NCBI GenBank assembly: GCA_036154155.1
Contig: JAYZLP010000054.1
Span: 1-14,090, forward strand
Length of the DNA: 14,090 nucleotides
Reading direction: 5' to 3'
DNA from: MGIIb-O5 sp036154155
Lineage (GTDB): Archaea; Thermoplasmatota; Poseidoniia; Poseidoniales; Thalassarchaeaceae
Made by a program: the position numbers and the translations under genes. This document shows, piece by piece, positions 8,201-13,005 of this stretch (the stretch's first letter is position 1; each line of letters begins with the position of its first letter). The notes beneath the pieces were generated by a model, which ran no database searches, had not been told where the DNA came from, and saw only the letters and a program-made list of their open reading frames with translations.

Positions 8201-10545
8201 CAACATGCCTGAACGCCTCTCCTGGAAACTACGTGCCGTCGAGTGCATCAACTGACCAGACACCCTGCTCAGCGGGAACATATCAGCCCCTCCCCGGACA
8301 GGACAAGTGCGATGGCGCGTCCCCCGGATACTACGTCGACTCCGAGGGATCCTCATCTCAAACGCCCTGCTCCCCTGGTACCTACCAGCCATATGGGAGT
8401 CAGACCACCTGCCTCGACTCCCCTGCAGGTCACTACGTGGACTACAGCGCCGCGATCTCTCCGACACCCTGCCCTGCCGGAACCTACAACCCATCAGAGG
8501 GATCTAGCGATATCTCCGAGTGTCTGGACGCGGATCCGGGCCATTCAGTCCCTTCAAACGGCTCGACATTCCAGACGCCATGCACGCAGGGGCATTTCCA
8601 ACCCAGCTCCGGCCAGACCTCCTGCCTGGAAGCGGACACAGGTCACTACGTCGACTCCGAGGGTTCCTCATCTCAAACGCCCTGCTCCCCTGGCACATAC
8701 CAGCCGTCCTCCGGGCAGGACGACTGCCTCGACTCCCCTGCAGGTAACTACGTGGACTACAGCGCCGCCACTTCTCCTACCCCCTGCCCTGCGGGCACTT
8801 ACAATCCGTCCGAGGGATCTAGCTCTTCTGCAGTCTGCCTAGACGCAGATCCGGGGAACTATTCACCTTCTGACGGCCAAGCCAATCAGGAGCCCTGCTC
8901 TCCCGGCACCTACCAGCCATCATCAGGTTCGACATCCTGCATTGATGCCGACGAAGGAAACTACGTCCCAATGGAATCGTCAACATTCCAGACGCCCTGC
9001 TCCCCCGGCACCTACCAGCCAGCATCTGGCGCTGCATCCTGCCTAGACGCAGAGCCCGGGAACTACGTAGATGACTCTGGTCAGCCATCCCAGATGCCTT
9101 GCCCGGAAGGAACATACAACCCCTCTGCAGGGGCCAACTCCTCGGCTGACTGCACTACTGCCGACCCCGGTCACTTTGTTGCCAATCCGGGTTCTGACTC
9201 CCAGGCTCCCTGCTCAGAGGGGACATACCAGCCCAACTCGGGTAGATCATCGTGTGTCGATGCTGACCCTGGGCACTTCGTCAGCACGGTTGGCTCGAGC
9301 GACCAGTCTCAGTGCCCAGCCGGAACCTACAACCCCCAAAGTGGCTCCAAGTCCCCTTCCGACTGTCTCGATGCTGACCCGGGAAGCTTCGTCCAGTCCC
9401 CTGCCAGCCCAAGCCAAGATAAGTGCAGCCCCGGAAGCTTCCAACCCAATTCAGGACAGACATCTTGCAATCCGGCCCAGCCTGGCTACTATGCACCAAA
9501 CGACGGCCAAAGTCAGCAGACCCCAGCCCCTCTTGACTTCTACGTCTCTGAGGCATCAAGCACAACTCTCGAGGACTGTCCAGATTCGCACATAACTCTC
9601 CAGGAAGGCGCATCATCAGTGGAAGACTGTTATTCAGATATTGACGGAGATAGGATTCACGACGACATAGACGAGGATGATGACGGTGACGGCATAGAGG
9701 ATAACTACGACTATTGCCCACAGGGATTGTTAGGGTGGACCAGCGCCACATCGAATGACAATGACATAGACGGATGCAACGACTCAGAAGAGGACGACGA
9801 CGATGACAACGACGGATTCCCTGACTCTGACGACGCACTGCCACTCGACCCCAGCGAATGGGTCGACAGTGACATGGATGGGATAGGGGACAACTCCGAC
9901 ACTGACGATGACAACGACGGACTTTCTGATACTGATGAGGAGGCGGCTGGATCCAACCGACTCGACACAGACACTGACGACGACAACTTCGAGGATGGTG
10001 TAGACGCGTTTCCCACCGACCCCGCCGAGTGGTCAGATACGGATGGAGATGGTTATGGGGATAACGGGGACGCATTCCCAGAGGATCCCGACAGGCATCT
10101 AGAACCAGACGGCATGGCAAAGTATGCATTCGCGGCTGCGGCATTGGTCGTAATCTCGCTGATAGGATTAGGCGGTTGGATGGTAATGCGCAGGAAGTCA
10201 GTCAGTGAGCCAGTGAAGGAGGCCATCCAAACCGAAGAAGCCTCAATAGTAGAGGAACATGTTCTGTTCGAAACCCCGTCCCATGATGGCGAGTCAGAAA
10301 TCACTGAACCAGTTCCAGATGGACTCATTGAGGCCGAAATCGAGACAGATCAGGTGACGTTCCATGAGGAGCCACAAGTCAATTCAGAGCCAACCGCCAT
10401 CTCAGCTCCTGAGGATGCAAGGATGAACGAACATGGCCAACTCGTGTGGGTCGACCTATCCGGCGCAGTCTACTGTCAGAACCCTGATGGCAGCGTAATG
10501 TCATTCGACCCCATGTCTGGGTCATGGAAGCCCCTAGACCAGTAG
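5221..10545 (+). CDS. Giant modular surface protein: Reeler-like, RCC1, ephrin-receptor-like repeats, Asp-rich repeats, membrane helix
   Basis: A 1774-residue predicted surface protein anchored by one C-terminal helix. In order: signal peptide (1-31, hydrophobic IAIAMFLFSIMLVSV, cleavage after AFA); Reeler/choice-of-anchor-like domain (about 32-175) with C44-x4-C49-H50 and RSWTVDWTAP; six RCC1 propeller units (first Cys 243), each C-x9-C then mostly WG; an Asp-rich stretch (DHDGDG, DEDGDG); about 19 ephrin-receptor-like units (CxxGTYQP...C, 34-37 residues), interrupted by a PPC-like domain; TSP3-like Asp repeats (nucleotides 9634-10100), likely calcium-binding; helix Y1635-M1656; RRK stop-transfer; a 115-residue acidic tail ending in a WVDLSGAVYCQNPDGSV motif. 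Many NxS/T sequons suggest glycosylation. ATG 5221 is chosen because the signal peptide begins there; GTG 5092 has a better ribosome site but adds 43 atypical residues. Adhesion or cell-surface recognition is plausible but unproven. Confidence 0.8.
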   Translation: MTGWNGRKSRIAIAMFLFSIMLVSVPDSAFAYSSGKTGSSSSGCGGGGCHSSTSTVTPALTGLPSSGYSAGSTYSLSIGGSGGPSGSNGGFNLDSNLGTFSNAGSNAKIQAGEVTHSNSNSRSWTVDWTAPSTGSGAATFYLVVNFVDGNGGTSGDAWGTDSWSISEATSTTNTSNSTIGPNQPGSERGSVFSNSILDLDSGSPTLVLSNGTLVTFSAVTTNGSTSSVADFTEDEVISNAGQCAILKNRTLRCRGMNNYGQLGLGSTTLVNGTVGFGNNIPVAVSNGNTHACAILDDASLKCWGRNNHGQLGDGSYSNRNSPVDVDLGENRTAVSVSAGNDFTCALLNTGDVKCWGYNGFGTLADGTTSDSNTPVVANHSTGMRAVSLSTPGYSVCAIFENGSVYCWGRTYTTSAENGAVTNGSVNIPFSTGRSAHSIDGTYWHTCAILDNGSMNCWGLNTHGQWGDGTCSSSISSSGCTGEDGNDPVHVSIGGPVLAIATGEESTCAIVQNYSLACWGGQAGEFDGTSDDLLLPHWMDFSEGADLAFSDQDHDGDGVWNVLDTHIAGDEDGDGVPVPSDPYPSNPARWLDCADGQWGRLTCQDSPAGHFSVYGSLYYNECISGSYQPEVGQSACHLASAGNYVSTSASQAQTQCGAGTYQSGIGQNTCTDTSPGNWVNQVYGDAPDFSGNAYPRVNLSDRSATYLGELNAGQSPADHGDLFAIDVPRNSGFSLGLTSPNGTNFDLSIYNSSLSLLGSSSSNTSSGFDTISTNGTGFSGDSIAFIHVNRTWGSGSYTMVLWLFSTDDGALIGNSTFQIAAEIGVRQYECNPGTYQPGTRQSSCLGASAGNYVPTSGSASQTQCEPGTYQPMYGQTSCLQASAGNYVPSSGASTQTPASAGFYVPSNGSSSQTACQAGTYQNSTGQASCISADAGYYVPSNASSSQTPCSPGTYQPSNGSTSCISADAGYYVYYYNSTSQTPCSPGTYQPSTGQSTCLNASPGNYVPSSASTDQTPCSAGTYQPLPGQDKCDGASPGYYVDSEGSSSQTPCSPGTYQPYGSQTTCLDSPAGHYVDYSAAISPTPCPAGTYNPSEGSSDISECLDADPGHSVPSNGSTFQTPCTQGHFQPSSGQTSCLEADTGHYVDSEGSSSQTPCSPGTYQPSSGQDDCLDSPAGNYVDYSAATSPTPCPAGTYNPSEGSSSSAVCLDADPGNYSPSDGQANQEPCSPGTYQPSSGSTSCIDADEGNYVPMESSTFQTPCSPGTYQPASGAASCLDAEPGNYVDDSGQPSQMPCPEGTYNPSAGANSSADCTTADPGHFVANPGSDSQAPCSEGTYQPNSGRSSCVDADPGHFVSTVGSSDQSQCPAGTYNPQSGSKSPSDCLDADPGSFVQSPASPSQDKCSPGSFQPNSGQTSCNPAQPGYYAPNDGQSQQTPAPLDFYVSEASSTTLEDCPDSHITLQEGASSVEDCYSDIDGDRIHDDIDEDDDGDGIEDNYDYCPQGLLGWTSATSNDNDIDGCNDSEEDDDDDNDGFPDSDDALPLDPSEWVDSDMDGIGDNSDTDDDNDGLSDTDEEAAGSNRLDTDTDDDNFEDGVDAFPTDPAEWSDTDGDGYGDNGDAFPEDPDRHLEPDGMAKYAFAAAALVVISLIGLGGWMVMRRKSVSEPVKEAIQTEEASIVEEHVLFETPSHDGESEITEPVPDGLIEAEIETDQVTFHEEPQVNSEPTAISAPEDARMNEHGQLVWVDLSGAVYCQNPDGSVMSFDPMSGSWKPLDQ
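5935..6840 (+). other. Six-unit RCC1-type beta-propeller region
   Basis: Six units share the pattern TCAIL-x-NGSLxCWG-x-NxxGQLGDG: cores start at GQCAIL, HACAIL, FTCALL, SVCAIF, HTCAIL and STCAIV. Each has exactly nine residues between its two Cys. RCC1 propellers normally have seven blades and mediate protein binding. Here a seventh may be contributed by the less regular segment before the first unit (about 5790-5930, LVLSNGTLVTFSA) or may be absent. Confidence 0.8.
7261..7695 (+). other. PPC-like beta-sandwich domain interrupting the repeat array
   Basis: About 145 residues between the second and third Cys repeats contain no Cys. They read like a pre-peptidase C-terminal (PPC) type domain: GDLFAIDVPRNSGFSLGL, then FDLSIYNSSLSLLGSS, then a closing GSGSYTMVLWL. 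Such domains are usually carbohydrate- or surface-associated beta-sandwiches in secreted proteins. The assignment rests on the pattern only. Confidence 0.5.
8335..9279 (+). repeat. Three consecutive copies of a 315-base (105-residue) higher-order repeat
   Basis: Copies are 8335-8649, 8650-8964 and 8965-9279. Each is made of a GTYQP unit, a GTYNP unit and another GTYQP or related unit (34+37+34 residues), all exactly 105 residues long. Copies one and two share long near-identical DNA (for example both begin GTCGACTCCGAGGG and both contain GACTCCCCTGCAGGT), so they are the youngest pair. Copy three keeps the register but has diverged. Confidence 0.85.
9634..10100 (+). other. Asp-rich thrombospondin-type-3-like calcium-binding repeats
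   Basis: A run of DxDxDGxxD elements (DIDGDRIHDDID, DDGDGIEDN, DNDGFPDSDD, DSDMDGIGDN, DDNDGLSDTDEE, DTDGDGYGDN) with DPSEWVDSD and DPAEWSDTD connectors. It immediately precedes the membrane helix, where it probably forms a calcium-stiffened stalk. Confidence 0.85.
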
Positions 10546-11544
10546 TCAGAGAACTATCGCGTTAGCGCCCCATGCGAGACCGCCTCCGAATGCAGCGGTT
10601 ACAACCAGTGAACCAGGTCCAACCAGGCCCTCATCAATCGCCTCCCGGAGGGCAATAGGGACACTCGCGCCAGCGGTATTGCCATACTTCTGAAGGTTCG
10701 TGAAAGTCTTGGACATGGGTAGGCCGAGATTCTCCATCCCAGCCTCGATAATGTTGATGTTAGCCTGATGAGGTATTATCAAATCCACCTCGTCAAGGGA
10801 TCTGCCAACCCTTTCTAGGACCTCCCTCACAGCCTGCGGGAATGCCTCAATGGCGAAGTCCCAAACGGCTCTCCCGTCCATGTGAAAATATTGCATTCCT
10901 TCTACGAAGTCCTCGGAAGGAATGGGCGTCCTGACCCCTCCCGCAGGAATTTCAATTACCGATGAGCCCGAACCATCCGACAATAGCCATGATCCCAGAA
11001 TCCCACGACCATCCTCTACTCTGGAAATCACAGCTGCGCCAGCACCATCTCCGAATAGCACACAGGTAGTCCTGTCTTCCCAGTTGAGTATCCGGGAGTA
11101 TATCTCCGAACCAACCACCAGGACATTGTCATATCCAGGAGTACCGACGTACCTAGATCCAACGTCCAGAGCATGTACCCACCCAGCACAGACTGCATTG
11201 ATATCGAACGCAGCACAATCCGTGCATCCCAATTTATCCTGGACAATCCCGGCTGTCGAGGATAGTGGGACATCAGGGGATGAGGTGGCTAGGATAATCA
11301 TGTCAATATCAGAAGCTTCAAGGCCAGCATTATCAATTGCAATCTTGCAGGCCTCTACTGCCAAGTCTGAAGTGGAAACTCCGGGGTCGGCTATGCGCCT
11401 CCTCTTCATCCCTGTCTTCGTCGTAATCCATTCGTCACTGGTCTCCACTATCTCAGCCCAGTCCTCGTTAGTCATCTCATGAGGGGGGACGTAGGAGCCG
11501 ATACCAACTATTCCGACTGGTGCCACAGTGCGCCTTTCGGACAA
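10546..11544 (-). CDS. fabH: 3-oxoacyl-ACP synthase III (FabH type)
   Basis: A 332-residue thiolase-fold enzyme of the KAS III family, which condenses acetyl-CoA or a related acyl-CoA with malonyl-ACP to start fatty-acid synthesis. The catalytic triad is visible: C119 in NAVCAGWVHAL, H259 in IIPHQANINII and N289 in YGNTAGASVPIAL. The N-terminal ETSDEWITTKTGMKRRRI and the FGDGAGAAVI segment are typical of FabH proper, not of archaeal HMG-CoA synthase. The start is TTG at 11544. GTG at 11526 (giving VAPVGIVGIGSYVPP) is equally reasonable, and neither has a clear Shine-Dalgarno site. The gene follows the aldehyde dehydrogenase stop by 24 bases, so it is likely co-transcribed. No acyl carrier protein or FabD/F/G gene is nearby. 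The alternative is a FabH-like enzyme making a specialised acyl product. The bacterial character suggests old transfer into this lineage (inference). Confidence 0.88.
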   Translation of the reverse strand: MSERRTVAPVGIVGIGSYVPPHEMTNEDWAEIVETSDEWITTKTGMKRRRIADPGVSTSDLAVEACKIAIDNAGLEASDIDMIILATSSPDVPLSSTAGIVQDKLGCTDCAAFDINAVCAGWVHALDVGSRYVGTPGYDNVLVVGSEIYSRILNWEDRTTCVLFGDGAGAAVISRVEDGRGILGSWLLSDGSGSSVIEIPAGGVRTPIPSEDFVEGMQYFHMDGRAVWDFAIEAFPQAVREVLERVGRSLDEVDLIIPHQANINIIEAGMENLGLPMSKTFTNLQKYGNTAGASVPIALREAIDEGLVGPGSLVVTAAFGGGLAWGANAIVL

Positions 11545-11568
11545 GAACGGACTTTCACTGTTGCTGAC

Positions 11569-13005
11569 TCAATCATGTTTGACACACACATTAGTGGCCT
11601 CTGAGAAGAATCCCAGGCTCCATTTGCCACCCTCTCTTCCAACTCCGCTATCTTTGACTCCGCCAAAGGGCGCTCTGAGGTCTCGGTGAAGCCACGTGTT
11701 AACCCAAACCATGCCTGTGTGGATGGAGTCCGCAATTCTCCTTCCCCTTTCTATATCGCTAGTCCAAACGCTTCCTGCAAGCCCATATCGAGTGTTATTT
11801 GCTATTCCAATAGCCTCGCTATCCTCTGAGAACCTATGTACAGAGACGACCGGACCAAATATCTCCTCGGTCGAGCACCTAGAATCAACACTGAGGCCAG
11901 TAATCACAGTAGGGGCAATCCAGTTTCCATTCGCCAATGGCTCCGGTAGACACGGATAGCCTCCAGTAACTATGGTCCCGCCTTCTTCCTTGGCTAACTC
12001 GATGTAGCCCTCCACCTTCGTCAGGTGTTCCGCTGAAATCAATGCCCCCAAGTCAGTCTCCTCATCTGAGGGATCGCCAATTTTCATCGATTCTACCTCC
12101 TCTATGAATCGTTCCACGAATTCGTCATAAATGCCGTCCTGGACTAGCACTCTGCTGCCACATAGGCAGACCTGCCCCTGGTTCAAGAAACCAGATCTGA
12201 CCACGCCCTTGACTGTAGAGTCGATTTCGCAGTCATCCATGACTATGCTAGAGTTTTTACCCCCAAGCTCCAAGCTGATTTTCTTGAATTGTGGCGCTGC
12301 AGCCTCAGCGACTTTAGATCCCGTTGACGTTCCGCCCGTGAATGAAACTAGGTCTACATCGCCATGCGAGACAAGGCTACTTCCCGCTCCCAAACCATCT
12401 CCGTGAACCAAATTCACAACTCCTCTTGGCAGCCCAACTTCATCTATTACTTCCATGAGTAGATTTGCTGTCATCGGAGTCAACTCACTAGGCTTGCATA
12501 CCACAGTGTTGCCCATGCCTATGGCAGGTGCAACCTTCCAAGATAGCAGGTATAGTGGGAGATTCCAAGGTGTGATTAGCGCCCCGACTCCAACTGGCCT
12601 GTATGAGACGAAATTAGTTGCGTCTGACATCTCGAAGATCTCATCCTCGTGACTTCTGATTTCATCTGCGAAGAATCTGAAATTTGCAACCGACCTATAT
12701 GCATCAACCGTCCTAGCAAGTGAGATCGGTTTACCAGTATCCCTACTTTCTAGAGATGCAATTTCCTCATATCTCGATTCCAATCTATCAGCAATTCTGT
12801 CTAGCCATCTCGCTCTTTCGTTACTATCCAAACCACCCCATTCTGGCTGGGCCTCCCTAGCTGCACGAACTGCTGAGTCAACATCTGTTGAGTTTGATAA
12901 TGGGACTCTGGCAAACACATTCCCACTGGCAGGTTCCTTGACATCAAGCCATTTTCCTCCGGAATGCCTCTCAAACTTCCCCCCGATGTAGTTCATCAGA
13001 TCCAT
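11569..13005 (-). CDS. NAD(P)-dependent aldehyde dehydrogenase, ALDH8/muconic-semialdehyde type
   Basis: A full-length 478-residue aldehyde dehydrogenase oxidising an aldehyde to its acid. The active-site set is complete: N148 in TPWNLP, K171 in CKPSE, E246 in LELGGK, and nucleophile C280 in NQGQVCLCGSR, with cofactor motif FTGGTSTG (222-229) and EEIFGPVV near the C-terminus. The ending NTWLHRDLRAPFGGVKDSGVGREGG is close to that of 2-amino- or 2-hydroxymuconic semialdehyde dehydrogenases and ALDH8A1, so an aromatic or tryptophan-breakdown semialdehyde is the best family-level guess. Betaine, succinate or other semialdehydes remain possible. The ATG at 13005 shares its A with the TGA of the upstream amidohydrolase gene (TGATG), and a GGTGAT ribosome site lies five bases before it. 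Translational coupling is therefore very likely. Confidence 0.88.
   Translation of the reverse strand: MDLMNYIGGKFERHSGGKWLDVKEPASGNVFARVPLSNSTDVDSAVRAAREAQPEWGGLDSNERARWLDRIADRLESRYEEIASLESRDTGKPISLARTVDAYRSVANFRFFADEIRSHEDEIFEMSDATNFVSYRPVGVGALITPWNLPLYLLSWKVAPAIGMGNTVVCKPSELTPMTANLLMEVIDEVGLPRGVVNLVHGDGLGAGSSLVSHGDVDLVSFTGGTSTGSKVAEAAAPQFKKISLELGGKNSSIVMDDCEIDSTVKGVVRSGFLNQGQVCLCGSRVLVQDGIYDEFVERFIEEVESMKIGDPSDEETDLGALISAEHLTKVEGYIELAKEEGGTIVTGGYPCLPEPLANGNWIAPTVITGLSVDSRCSTEEIFGPVVSVHRFSEDSEAIGIANNTRYGLAGSVWTSDIERGRRIADSIHTGMVWVNTWLHRDLRAPFGGVKDSGVGREGGKWSLGFFSEATNVCVKHD

Larger units (their letters stand above)
7081..9521 (+). repeat. Array of ephrin-receptor-like (GCC2/GCC3) Cys repeats
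   Basis: About 19 units of the form CxxGTY(Q/N)Pxx(G)xxxxCxxAxPGxYVxxxxSSxQTP, the pattern of Pfam Ephrin_rec_like. Two come before, and seventeen after, a non-repetitive insert at about 7261-7695. GTYQP units are 34 residues (102 bases) and GTYNP units 37 residues (111 bases). One degenerate half unit (PASAGFYVPSNG, about 7906-7940) has lost its Cys pair. Neighbouring units at 8002 and 8104 share exact DNA stretches of 20-33 bases at a 102-base offset, so the array is still growing or being homogenised. Confidence 0.88.

Noticed and set aside
7990..9520. Regularly spaced repeats that might be a CRISPR array.
   Set aside because: The 102/111-base period is in frame, contiguous and protein-coding with conserved Cys; there are no unique spacers between short palindromic repeats.
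7685..9595. Long overlapping open frames on both strands across the Cys-repeat region (for example 7685-8212, 8243-8842, 9071-9595 plus; 8108-8494 minus).
   Set aside because: They follow from the repetitive C-rich coding sequence having few stops in other frames; their translations are low-complexity Arg/Pro/Thr-rich and match no family.
9281..10144. A 287-residue minus-strand frame opposite the Asp-rich repeats.
   Set aside because: Asp codons (GAC/GAT) read in antisense avoid stops and give Arg/His/Ser-rich sequence; there is no domain, and the plus strand has clear protein features.
1293..10545. Eukaryotic origin, suggested by METTL5, RRM, RCC1 and ephrin-like domains.
   Set aside because: Genes are intron-free, nearly abutting and operon-like, and include Csl4 and COG1031-like archaeal proteins and bacterial-type FabH and asparaginase II.
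10922..11482. A 186-residue plus-strand frame opposite fabH.
   Set aside because: It is antisense to a gene with an intact catalytic triad and shows no recognisable domain.
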